Below, one piece after another: positions 9,770 through 17,138 of a stretch of DNA of 21,661 bases; position 1 is the stretch's first letter, and every line of letters starts with the position of its first letter. The position numbers and the translations under genes were made by a program. Origin of the DNA: a virus; IMG/VR virus record IMGVR_UViG_3300009104_000136, positions 1 to 21,661 of that record; one strand, 5' to 3'. The notes below the pieces were generated by a model, which saw only the letters and a list, made by a program, of their open reading frames with translations, made no database searches and was not told where the DNA came from.

Positions 9770-10892
9770 TATAATAATCTCCTTGTGATTGTCCTAAGTT
9801 GTATTCAAATGTCGGAATACTTCCAATTGTTTTAAACCTAGGTGGATTATATCTAGGAATATAATATTTCCAATCATCCATATTAGCCGAAAATATACCC
9901 CCATGAAGAGGTAGATTCATTAAATTAGCCATTTGGTTAGGATCAGTTAAATTTGTAAATTGTAGATCACCACCTTTAAATATTTCTTTAGTAGCTTTAT
10001 TAATTTGTTCCTTATGTGTATTTGGACTAGAGGTAAAGAAACTCTCAGGTGATACAAAATTAAAACCACCTAAATTTTCTCTATCGACATTCGTATCAGA
10101 TTCTGATATAGCCATATGTGCAGCTATGTTTAAACTATTATTTGCCTGTCTTTGTCTGTATTCTGCTAATTCTTCTTCTGTCATTCCAGCTATCAATTCC
10201 TCTGTAGCAGCAGTAACACCAGCAGTACCTGTAACAGCACTAGTTACTTTCTCCACAGTAGTAAGAGATTTTTGAGAAGCTGTAGCATCTTTAGCTGCTT
10301 TAGCTGCCTTATCTAAATTATCTTGATATTTCTCTATATTACTTCTATGAACTTTAACTGTTTCTCCAGCTTTCCATTCAGTTTTAGGATTCATTTTTAC
10401 GATATCTTCGGCACTCATTCCTGTTTGTTCTGCTAGTAATTCTATAGTATCGCCTTCCCCTAAAGTAATATTTCTAGTAAAAGGATCACCTTCTAAGCCA
10501 GTCATACTTCTAAGTTGAGAGTGTGCTTTCTCATAAAGATTTGCTAATCTGTCACCTAAACCCATATCTTTTCCACCGGGTATAAGATTTAAACTTTCTT
10601 TAATTCCACTAGTAATAGAACTATAAACTTTACCCGTTGCATCTCCTGCCCATTTAATAGTTTTAGCCATACCATCAAAAACTTTATTTCCAAAAAATGT
10701 TTTATCTGCAAAAAATTTCCAATTCGCATTCATAAACCAATGTGATATATAGGGAGCTACAATTGCCATGCCTAAATATCCTAAAGGTCCTAACTTACCA
10801 ACAAATTTACCAATTTTAGAAAAAGCCTTTCTAATACCCTTTCCTAATTTTTTTATAGGTTTTAAAATCTTTTTAAATACTTTCTTAAACAT
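9762..10892 (-). CDS. Virion protein with cationic amphipathic N-terminus and LysM-like segment
   Basis: A 376-residue protein. Residues 1-35 are very rich in Lys and hydrophobic residues (MFKKVFKKILKPIKKLGKGI onwards) and resemble an amphipathic membrane-active helix. A short hydrophobic Gly-rich stretch follows at about 35-53 (LGPLGYLGMAIVAPYIS). Residues about 141-182 look like a LysM domain: NITLGEGDTIELLAEQTGMS, then EDIVKMNP and an AGETVKV end. LysM domains bind N-acetylglucosamine-containing glycans such as peptidoglycan. An Ala/Lys-rich helix follows (about 186-240), and the C-terminal part is rich in Asn, Pro and Tyr and ends in a Gly/Gln/Tyr segment. No catalytic hydrolase domain is visible. 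It begins two bases after the 905-aa stop, and its ribosome site GGAGGAGG is made from the final Gly codons of that gene. A role in crossing the envelope during ejection is plausible but inferred. Confidence 0.8.
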   Translation of the reverse strand: MFKKVFKKILKPIKKLGKGIRKAFSKIGKFVGKLGPLGYLGMAIVAPYISHWFMNANWKFFADKTFFGNKVFDGMAKTIKWAGDATGKVYSSITSGIKESLNLIPGGKDMGLGDRLANLYEKAHSQLRSMTGLEGDPFTRNITLGEGDTIELLAEQTGMSAEDIVKMNPKTEWKAGETVKVHRSNIEKYQDNLDKAAKAAKDATASQKSLTTVEKVTSAVTGTAGVTAATEELIAGMTEEELAEYRQRQANNSLNIAAHMAISESDTNVDRENLGGFNFVSPESFFTSSPNTHKEQINKATKEIFKGGDLQFTNLTDPNQMANLMNLPLHGGIFSANMDDWKYYIPRYNPPRFKTIGSIPTFEYNLGQSQGDYYNV

Positions 10893-10894
10893 TA

Positions 10895-13612
10895 CTATCC
10901 TCCTCCAAGGAAATTATCCAATATACTAGTTATGGAACTTAAATTACTAGACCAGCCTTTCCCTTCATAAGCTGCTGAATCATTACCAAGAGCAGCTACC
11001 ATCAAAGATGCTTTACGTGATAAATCATTATCTGAAACTTTAAAAGCAAAATCCATTTCATCTCTAGTTTCTTGCCACAAATTCGATAATTGTTGTGTAC
11101 TTAATTGAAAAGCATTTTGTGCATTCTGTTGATTAATAGAGTTCTGGGCAGCCGTATTAATTGTATTGGCTTGTCTACGCCATTGTACATTAGATTGTTC
11201 AATAGCTTGAGCATTCTGCACATTAAACTGTTCCTGTTGAAAATTAATTTGTTCATTAAACTGATCTATCTGTGCTGCTAATTGACTATTAGCTAATGAA
11301 ACTTGTGTACCTAACTGTGCCCTTTGAGCTTCAGCAGCATTCTGTTGGGTTGCATTAAATTGTTGCATTGCATCATTTCTAGCAGCATTATTAACATCTA
11401 CCTGCGTTTGTAGATTTGCCATAAATTGATTAGTCTGATTTACAGATGTTGAATTAAACTGTCTTGCAGCATTTTCAGCAGCTTGATCAGATAACATTCG
11501 TTGTTGATCTAATTGAGCTTGTAATACAACACCCTGCTGTTCATTATTAAGATTTGCCATATCCATCTGTAAGAAGTTACGTGCATTCTCTATTGATCTC
11601 TTAGTATTCTGATCAGCAGTAGCCATATCTAACTGTGCCATTATTGTAGCTTGTTGCATCGCTGCTTGCTGTTTCTGTGAAAAATCTTGTAGAGTAGTTG
11701 TCTGCATAAATTTACTATTAGCTAACTCAACTTGTTGAGCTGTAGTAAATTTCGTCATATCCATATTAGCTGTTACTGATGCATGTTGCATAGCACGTTG
11801 CTGATCTACATTTAATTGAGCAACACCTAATTCTTGAGCCAGTTTAGCATTTAATGTATTAACTTCTAAACGAGATTGTAAATTTGCCAACTCAACTTTT
11901 TCGTCTGCCGAGAGTTGTTCTGAAGCTGCTTGGTTCTTTGAAGTTAAGTTTGCTAATCTCATCTGTTGATCATTAGATAAATTAGCTAATTCCATTTGTT
12001 GTGCAAATGCTGTATTCTTAGCTAAGAAATCAGCAGCAGTCTGGAACTGAGTTAATCTACTTTGTTGAGCTTGCTGGGCTGTAGTTAAAGTAGCCTGTTG
12101 CATAAACTCACCTTGTTGTAAAGCAACTTGTTGAGCCATAACCGCAGTTTGTCTAGCTGCTTCTTGACTATTAGCAAGATTTTGTAATCTTAATTGTTGT
12201 CCATTCTGAGTTTCAGCTAACTGAGCTTGTTGTTCATTTGATAAATTTTGAGTAGCTCTTTGTTGTATTGCTCTAGCATTTTCCTGTGCAATACTAATAC
12301 CATTTTGAATAATAGCATTAAATAAAGCATCTCGTCCAACTGTAGAAACATCTAAACCTCTATCAGCCATTATTTGATTAACTTGATCTACTGCAGGTTT
12401 AGCCCACGTTGGAACTTCACCAGCTTCCAAGCCACCTAGTAATGCTTCTAACTGAGCAGACACTAAAGCTTCTGGTGGTAAGGCAGCAGTTGCAGCCTGT
12501 ACCGTAGTAGTTTGATTATCTAACTGTGCTATAAAAGTTGTAGGATCATCTAATATAGCTGCACTAACATCGGAAGGTAATTCAGCTACGAAGTTTAATA
12601 AATCCTGTGCAGTTTGTGTAGCTGATAAACCTCGTGACGATCTTTCAGAAGCTGTTAAGAAAGTAGGTACACCTTGTATCTGTCTTTCATTTCCTTGAGC
12701 TTGTGTTCCTGTTAATATAGCTCTCGATTGCTGTTCAGCTTGTGGCGTTTGATTTACAAGACCACCAGTACCTGTTACTTGTGTAGCAAAAGCACCAGCA
12801 CTTAAAGCTCCTTCAACATTTGTTGCTTTAGCTGCATTCATTTGCTGTTCTGTTGGAGCAGTAACAGCAGTTGCTCTTTCTCTTTGTTGTATAGCTCCTA
12901 TTTGATCTACTTGTTGAGAGACAGCTCCCTGTGCTGCAGGACCAACAGCAGCTCTTGCAGCCTGTGCAGAATCATAAGTTTGTGCTGTAATTGGTTCACG
13001 CTGCCCAATACGTTCCGCAGGACTAGCAGTAAATACATCTCTTCTAGCAGCTTGAGCAGAAGGACCACCCACCTGCCCATACTGTTCTTGCATTTGTTTA
13101 GTGTCAGCTTCTAGTTCTTCATCCCTGACCATTTCCCAGCGTCCACTTGGTTTATCTCTATACCAGTCAGCTCCTATCTCTTGATCATCTCCTATTCTAA
13201 AAGGTCCTTTAGTTCCCGGAGGACCGTAAGGTTGTATTTCATGTGGAACCCAAACTCTTTTATATCCTGCTTTAACAGCCGGAGGAAGTTTAGCTGCTTC
13301 CGGTACTTTTCCTTCTAAAGCTCTTTTTGATACTGCATCATAATCAGCAATACGTCCTGCTCTTTGTCCTAATTGTTCCTTACGAACTTCTGGGGTTATA
13401 GGTCCTTTATCTGCATCAGTTACTCTCCCCGGATATGGAACAGTACTTGGTACAGGTCCAGATGCTGTACTTCCATCACTAGCACGGTGTCCAGCTTCAT
13501 TTGGATTATGTGGAATCCAACTACTTGATTCACGTTCATAGTTGTGACTACCCCTATGATACTTTGCTCTATCCTGTGTACCCTTAGTATATCTTCTTCT
13601 TCTTCTTGCCAT
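10895..13612 (-). CDS. Large Gln/Ala/Asn-rich protein with long hendecad repeat
   Basis: A 905-residue protein. The N-terminus is strongly basic (MARRRRRYTKG). Residues 30-330 are Pro-, Gly- and Gln-rich and probably poorly ordered. A compact helical region at about 330-449 contains WAKPAVDQVNQIMADRGL and STVGRDALFNAIIQNGISIA, a segment I associate with structural proteins of Mediterranean metagenomic phages. Residues 450-845 form an unbroken 11-residue repeat (separate entry). The last 60 residues return to ordinary composition and end in LGGG. There is no signal peptide or transmembrane segment. The start has GAGGTGA about eight bases upstream and lies directly after the 80-aa gene. A fibrous, tape-measure-like or ejection-channel role fits the repeat, and an internal scaffold of the tail is equally possible. 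Function is unknown. Confidence 0.82.
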   Translation of the reverse strand: MARRRRRYTKGTQDRAKYHRGSHNYERESSSWIPHNPNEAGHRASDGSTASGPVPSTVPYPGRVTDADKGPITPEVRKEQLGQRAGRIADYDAVSKRALEGKVPEAAKLPPAVKAGYKRVWVPHEIQPYGPPGTKGPFRIGDDQEIGADWYRDKPSGRWEMVRDEELEADTKQMQEQYGQVGGPSAQAARRDVFTASPAERIGQREPITAQTYDSAQAARAAVGPAAQGAVSQQVDQIGAIQQRERATAVTAPTEQQMNAAKATNVEGALSAGAFATQVTGTGGLVNQTPQAEQQSRAILTGTQAQGNERQIQGVPTFLTASERSSRGLSATQTAQDLLNFVAELPSDVSAAILDDPTTFIAQLDNQTTTVQAATAALPPEALVSAQLEALLGGLEAGEVPTWAKPAVDQVNQIMADRGLDVSTVGRDALFNAIIQNGISIAQENARAIQQRATQNLSNEQQAQLAETQNGQQLRLQNLANSQEAARQTAVMAQQVALQQGEFMQQATLTTAQQAQQSRLTQFQTAADFLAKNTAFAQQMELANLSNDQQMRLANLTSKNQAASEQLSADEKVELANLQSRLEVNTLNAKLAQELGVAQLNVDQQRAMQHASVTANMDMTKFTTAQQVELANSKFMQTTTLQDFSQKQQAAMQQATIMAQLDMATADQNTKRSIENARNFLQMDMANLNNEQQGVVLQAQLDQQRMLSDQAAENAARQFNSTSVNQTNQFMANLQTQVDVNNAARNDAMQQFNATQQNAAEAQRAQLGTQVSLANSQLAAQIDQFNEQINFQQEQFNVQNAQAIEQSNVQWRRQANTINTAAQNSINQQNAQNAFQLSTQQLSNLWQETRDEMDFAFKVSDNDLSRKASLMVAALGNDSAAYEGKGWSSNLSSITSILDNFLGGG
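11078..12265 (-). repeat. 36 tandem 11-residue (33-bp) repeats
   Basis: Dividing the 905-aa protein into blocks of 11 from residue 450 gives 36 consecutive units without an insertion or deletion, to residue 845. Typical units are QQLRLQNLANS, QQVALQQGEFM, QQMELANLSND, QQVELANSKFM, QQRMLSDQAAE and TQVSLANSQLA. Positions 1-2 favour Gln or Asn, position 5 is often Leu, Met or Val, and position 8 is often Leu, Ala or Phe. Units later in the array (such as FQQEQFNVQNA) are richer in Asn, Gln and Phe. An 11-residue period is the hallmark of hendecad, slightly right-handed coiled coils. At helical rise it would span about 59 nm. Confidence 0.8.
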
Positions 13613-13613
13613 A

Positions 13614-13856
13614 TTACTTCACCTCGAAAAGCTTATCAAGCTTCTCTTCAATCTTGTTAAGCGTTGTAAAAACTCTTTCCATATCTCCTTCGAGTTCTAC
13701 CTTTGTTACATAGTCTTTTGCCATTTCTTCTCTAGTTTTATTTAATAGTATATCTAATCTTTTATTCTCTGAGGTGTTTCCTCTAATCGTATAAAGCAAC
13801 GGAGCTACTACTAAAGTTAATAAAATATTCCACATTATATATGGTGATAATTCCAT
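13614..13856 (-). CDS. Small membrane protein with coiled coil (holin/spanin-like candidate)
   Basis: An 80-residue protein with one predicted transmembrane helix at about 7-25 (IMWNILLTLVVAPLLYTI) followed by a charged heptad-like helix (LDILLNKTREEM, then VELEGDMERVFTTLNKIEEK) to the C-terminus. This one-helix-plus-coiled-coil plan is common in small phage proteins annotated as holins, spanin-like or simply hypothetical. No endolysin gene lies next to it in this window, which weakens a lysis assignment. The start follows the stop of the 217-aa gene directly (TAAATG) with AAGGAGA five bases upstream. It could also be a membrane-bound accessory of virion assembly. Confidence 0.7.
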   Translation of the reverse strand: MELSPYIMWNILLTLVVAPLLYTIRGNTSENKRLDILLNKTREEMAKDYVTKVELEGDMERVFTTLNKIEEKLDKLFEVK

Positions 13857-14510
13857 TTAGTTCTCCTTAACTAATTCTTCTGTCTTTTCTATTTTAAAAC
13901 CTTTAAACCATGCTGGTAAGCCTAGAAAGGGTCTTGTATCAAACTTATTTTCTTCTGCTTCCTCTCCATTTACATCATTATAATGTAAAAATACTTGACC
14001 ACAGTTCTCTCCTTCAAAAGGTTCTCGCCAATGTTCTAATTCACAACCACGATACATAACCATATCTCCAGCTTCCATTAAAATAGATGTTCCTTTTTTT
14101 CCTGTATCACCAGTTGAATCTAAAAATAATTCCCAAGGATCACCTCCTAAGTTTAAAGTACCTGATATTTCACAACTATACCGATCTTTATGTCTTTTTA
14201 AAATATCTCCTTTTTTATAGATACGAGCATAACTATAAGTAGGATAAAGTTTAAAACCACTTTCTGCTTCCATTCGTGGTAATAGTTTTTCTAATAATGT
14301 CTCCATTACTATATCACTATAATGGCTATATGTTTCTGGAATTTGTGAATCATTCCACACGCCCCAATCTTCATTAAACTGAGAAATATATAGACTATCA
14401 TAAAACATTCTTGCTACTTTTCGTTTAGTTAAAAAATAATCATAACAAAAGTTAGCCATTTCTTCTGATATAGCTCTTTTAACTATTAAATACTTATCGT
14501 CTTTAAACAT
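13857..14510 (-). CDS. 2-oxoglutarate/Fe(II)-dependent oxygenase (second copy), 217 aa
   Basis: The 217-residue protein carries the facial triad of the superfamily: H107-x-D109 in LKRHKDRYS and a distal H160 in CELEHWREPF, spaced as expected for a double-stranded beta-helix core. YARIYKKGDIL before the triad and GQVFLHYND after it fit the strands of the core. Members use 2-oxoglutarate and O2 to hydroxylate or demethylate a substrate. The substrate here is unknown. It overlaps the end of the first oxygenase gene by eight bases, with AGGA about eight bases upstream. The two proteins differ strongly in sequence, so they are not a recent duplication. Related genes are common in tail-fibre regions of cyanophages, where their substrate is also not established. 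Confidence 0.85.
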   Translation of the reverse strand: MFKDDKYLIVKRAISEEMANFCYDYFLTKRKVARMFYDSLYISQFNEDWGVWNDSQIPETYSHYSDIVMETLLEKLLPRMEAESGFKLYPTYSYARIYKKGDILKRHKDRYSCEISGTLNLGGDPWELFLDSTGDTGKKGTSILMEAGDMVMYRGCELEHWREPFEGENCGQVFLHYNDVNGEEAEENKFDTRPFLGLPAWFKGFKIEKTEELVKEN

Positions 14511-15126
14511 AAGGTTGTCCTAAACTCCAACATACTAAAGAATGTCTTATCCCTCTAGTAACTGGTTTTACTCTATGCCACACAAACGAAGGAAATATAA
14601 TTAAACTTCCTCTTGGTCTAACTTCTTCACAAATAGAAGGTTGTTTATTTCCGTCATTATCATGGAATCCAAACTCTACATCTCCACCTTCGTATTCTTC
14701 TGGCTCACTTAATGATAAAATTAAACTTAACTTTCTTATTTTACCATTTGTGTTTGGATCATCAGGTTTATCATAAGGAGTTGGATTACTATCACAATGC
14801 CAATCATAAAACTGTCCTTCTTTATATTCAGTATATTGACAAGATTCTGACCAATCCCATTGAAAATTCCAATTAGCTCTTTCATTTGCCAGTTGAATAA
14901 AAGGTTGTAGTTCTCTATATAACCAATATCCTGAAAGCCACACAACATCTGATTTTCTTTTTTTCTCTATACTTTCTAATTCTTCTTCTGAAGGAGGATT
15001 ATTCTTTACATGTCCTCCTGTTAATCCCTTCTCTTTAGAAAAGGATTCTCCTGTTTTAACTATTTCATCACAAATACTTAAAGGAATAGCTTTAGTAAAA
15101 TACCAATAATAATCCTGTAAATTCAT
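14503..15126 (-). CDS. 2-oxoglutarate/Fe(II)-dependent oxygenase, prolyl-hydroxylase-like, about 207 aa
   Basis: From the ATG at 15126 the protein has 207 residues. It shows H110-x-D112 in FYDWHCDSN, distal H184 in FVWHRVKPV and R194 in GIRHSLVCW, the Fe(II)-binding triad plus the arginine that binds 2-oxoglutarate. EGGDVEFGF and PRGSLIIFPS are typical core strands of the prolyl 4-hydroxylase-like PKHD group. A frame extension upstream to 15150 begins with TTG inside the preceding gene. The ATG giving MNLQDYYWYF lies eight bases after that gene's stop and is the better start, although its ribosome site is weak. The substrate is unknown. A peptide or glycan in the virion or cell surface is a possibility suggested only by position among fibre genes. 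Confidence 0.87.
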   Translation of the reverse strand: MNLQDYYWYFTKAIPLSICDEIVKTGESFSKEKGLTGGHVKNNPPSEEELESIEKKRKSDVVWLSGYWLYRELQPFIQLANERANWNFQWDWSESCQYTEYKEGQFYDWHCDSNPTPYDKPDDPNTNGKIRKLSLILSLSEPEEYEGGDVEFGFHDNDGNKQPSICEEVRPRGSLIIFPSFVWHRVKPVTRGIRHSLVCWSLGQPYV

Positions 15127-15133
15127 AAAAAAA

Positions 15134-16138
15134 TTATCGCCATTCCCCAATTACTTTTTTATGAAATACTTGTTTATAATCCCAAACTCCACTAGCGTTA
15201 ACATTCGGTTCACTAACAATAACTATACCTGATCCACCTGCAGCACCAGTTCCGTCATTATCGGCTGGGTGTTCAGGAGTGGCTTGATCAGCACAAACTC
15301 CACCACCTCCACCACCTGTGTTAGCAACACCAGTTCCTAAAGTTGGTGATGGTGAGCCTTGGTGGTTTGCATCCCCAGCTCCACCTTTTTGAGCAGGGAA
15401 AATACTTCCTCCACCTGTAGTATGACCTCCTAAATATCCTTTATTAATTTTTCCTTCGGTTGAAGCAAGTTCGTGTGTAAATCTATAACCAGCTCCACCA
15501 CCACCAGAATACCAAGTTTTTGAGCCAGAAACAGTAGACATCTTAGCTAATCCACCTTGACCACCTATAGCGTTCCAATCGTTACCAAGTCCATCTGGAG
15601 TTTCATTACCACCAGTACCACCGGCTCCACCGCCTCCACCACCAGAGTAATAACTACTACCATTGTATCTTCCATGACCTCCATCATTTCCTTCAGGTGG
15701 ATCAAAACTACCTGAATTACCTGTTCCACCACCGGGATGTGCTGGGTGATTACCACCTGAACCACCACCGGAACCTCCATTAAGTGCTTCGCTATCTCCT
15801 CCAACAGCTAGACCACCAGCCCCACCACCACCAGATGATGTAATAGGAGTAGCAGAACCAAAAACTGAATCAGAACCAGAAGAACCTCTATTATTTGAAT
15901 CTGGAGCCCCTGCTCCACCTGCTCCAACAGTTACTGGAACAGGAGAAGTTGGAATTGGGTGAGCCGGAAGTTCTCTAAATCCACCTCCACCCCCACCACC
16001 ATGACTAGAACCACCACCACCAGCAATTACTAATAAATGACATTCGCTTGACATAGGATCGGCTGCAAAAGTTCCATTAGCAGTAAAGGTCGTTATCTTA
16101 GGTGTAATTGTAAAGTTTTTTCCTACTAGTCTAGCCAT
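15134..16138 (-). CDS. Glycine-rich tail adhesin-like protein B, about 334 aa
   Basis: The protein begins MARLVGKNFTITPKITTFTA and contains a strand-rich segment ending LLVIAGGGGSS, then about 230 residues of Gly-rich motifs (GGGGGGGF, GAGGAGAP, GGGGGAGGTGG). It closes with GGSGIVIVSEPNVN, GVWDYKQVFHKKVIGEWR and a stop. This plan, a VVAGGGG opening, a glycine-rich core and a IVIxEP...GVW end, is common in marine phage tail proteins. A start at 16147 is possible, but GGAG would then be one base from it. The ATG at 16138 forms TAATG with the upstream stop and has GGAG ten bases away, so I chose it. It is paralogous to the adjacent upstream glycine-rich protein. A receptor-binding tip role is inferred. 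Confidence 0.8.
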   Translation of the reverse strand: MARLVGKNFTITPKITTFTANGTFAADPMSSECHLLVIAGGGGSSHGGGGGGGFRELPAHPIPTSPVPVTVGAGGAGAPDSNNRGSSGSDSVFGSATPITSSGGGGAGGLAVGGDSEALNGGSGGGSGGNHPAHPGGGTGNSGSFDPPEGNDGGHGRYNGSSYYSGGGGGGAGGTGGNETPDGLGNDWNAIGGQGGLAKMSTVSGSKTWYSGGGGAGYRFTHELASTEGKINKGYLGGHTTGGGSIFPAQKGGAGDANHQGSPSPTLGTGVANTGGGGGGVCADQATPEHPADNDGTGAAGGSGIVIVSEPNVNASGVWDYKQVFHKKVIGEWR

Positions 16139-17130
16139 TAGCCCCATTCTCCATTTATTTTATGACTAAATTGATCTTGTATATTCCATACACCACCTGC
16201 TGTCCATGTTCCTTTAGGCTCACTAATTACAACTACTCCAGAACCACCAGCACCTCCAGCTTGAGCTTGTGGAGCACCTGAAGGGGAAGCTTGAGTACCT
16301 CCACCACCTCCACCACCTCCGGTGTTAGCAGTAGCAGCAGAGCCAGTACCAGAGACAGAAGGTGATCCAGCAGAGCCACCAGCTCCACCACCACCAGCTC
16401 CACCAGCAGCGTCAGGAGCAGCATCTCTACCTCCTCCTCCTCCACCAGCATAAGTTACATCACTTCCTGAAATATCATAAACAGTTCCTTTACCACCACC
16501 AACAGGACCTTTTGAACTACCTGAATACCTACCAGCACCGGTAGAACCTCCCCCATTACCTGCTTGTTGACTAGGAGTACCAGAACCTTGACCACCCGGA
16601 CTTCCTTGTGGATCAGGAGAAGGAGTGGATTCTCCAAAATTCTCTCCACCGGGAGCATCAGCAGCACCTCCACCACCAGAACCTCCATCTTGACCATGAT
16701 TAGCACCACCACCAAAGTTGTCTCCACCACGACCACCACCTACAGCAGTATAAGTAGTGCCACTAGCAACTACTACAGTATCAGAACCATTAGCTCCACC
16801 ACGACCTTCGGCTGGATCAGGACCATGTACTCCTCCAGCTCCTCCACCAGCACCTATAGTGACAGGCACAGGAGAAGAAGGCATAGGTACAGCAGTTCCA
16901 GCAGGAGTTCGAGCTGTGCTTGAATTAAATAATACTCCTCCAGCACCTCCTCCACCACCACCAGCTTGTCCAGAGCTAGGACAGCCAGAACCACCAGCAC
17001 CTCCAGCTACTATTAAAATTTCAGCTTCAGGAGAATTAGCCACAAATGTACCTGAAGAATTAAAAGTAGTTATTTTAACCGCAGTAGTTGGGTCATTATC
17101 TGTTCCTATAAGTCCTCCATTAATAGCCAT
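16138..17130 (-). CDS. Glycine-rich tail adhesin-like protein A, 330 aa
   Basis: The protein begins MAINGGLIGTDNDPTTAVK, has ITTFNSSGTFVA and a strand leading into ILIVAGGAGGSG. Residues about 40-290 are dominated by glycine runs separated by short Ser, Pro, Ala and Asp segments. The end is GGSGVVVISEPKGTWTAGG, VWNIQDQFSHKINGEWG and a stop. The ribosome site AGGAGA lies four bases before the ATG and includes the G of the previous stop codon. Its ends match those of the next gene closely in pattern, while the core differs, so the two are tandem paralogs. Glycine-rich phage adhesins such as the tip of Salmonella phage S16 form packed polyglycine-II helices with loops that bind receptors. A similar role here is inference. 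Confidence 0.82.
   Translation of the reverse strand: MAINGGLIGTDNDPTTAVKITTFNSSGTFVANSPEAEILIVAGGAGGSGCPSSGQAGGGGGGAGGVLFNSSTARTPAGTAVPMPSSPVPVTIGAGGGAGGVHGPDPAEGRGGANGSDTVVVASGTTYTAVGGGRGGDNFGGGANHGQDGGSGGGGAADAPGGENFGESTPSPDPQGSPGGQGSGTPSQQAGNGGGSTGAGRYSGSSKGPVGGGKGTVYDISGSDVTYAGGGGGGRDAAPDAAGGAGGGGAGGSAGSPSVSGTGSAATANTGGGGGGGGTQASPSGAPQAQAGGAGGSGVVVISEPKGTWTAGGVWNIQDQFSHKINGEWG
16148..16152 (-). promoter_or_regulatory. Ribosome binding site deciding the start of glycine-rich protein B
   Basis: GGAGA on the minus strand. It is one base short of touching the first in-frame ATG (16147) but a workable ten bases (counted from GGAG) from the ATG at 16138, which overlaps the previous stop as TAATG. 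This favours the shorter, 334-residue product. Confidence 0.6.
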
Positions 17131-17138
17131 CTTTTCTC

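Noticed and set aside
11078-12265. Possible CRISPR-like array because of the 33-bp periodicity
   Set aside because: The period is coding (11 codons), the units are highly diverged, and there is no identical repeat with unique spacers.
12842-13114. Cys/Ser-rich plus-strand frame of 90 codons
   Set aside because: Antisense to the Gln/Ala-rich coding region; the Cys and Ser content follows from complementing Gln/Ala codons.
14736-14948. 70-codon minus-strand frame inside the first oxygenase
   Set aside because: It is in another frame of a gene with intact catalytic residues and has no separate ribosome site.
15126-15150. N-terminal extension of the first oxygenase from a TTG
   Set aside because: It would overlap the previous gene by 17 bases, start with a non-ATG codon, and add eight residues unlike the usual start; the ATG at 15126 is simpler.
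15565-16739. Short Val/Leu-rich minus-strand frames inside the two glycine-rich genes
   Set aside because: They are out-of-frame readings of the GGTGGA repeats within a well-supported gene, with compositions unlike real proteins.
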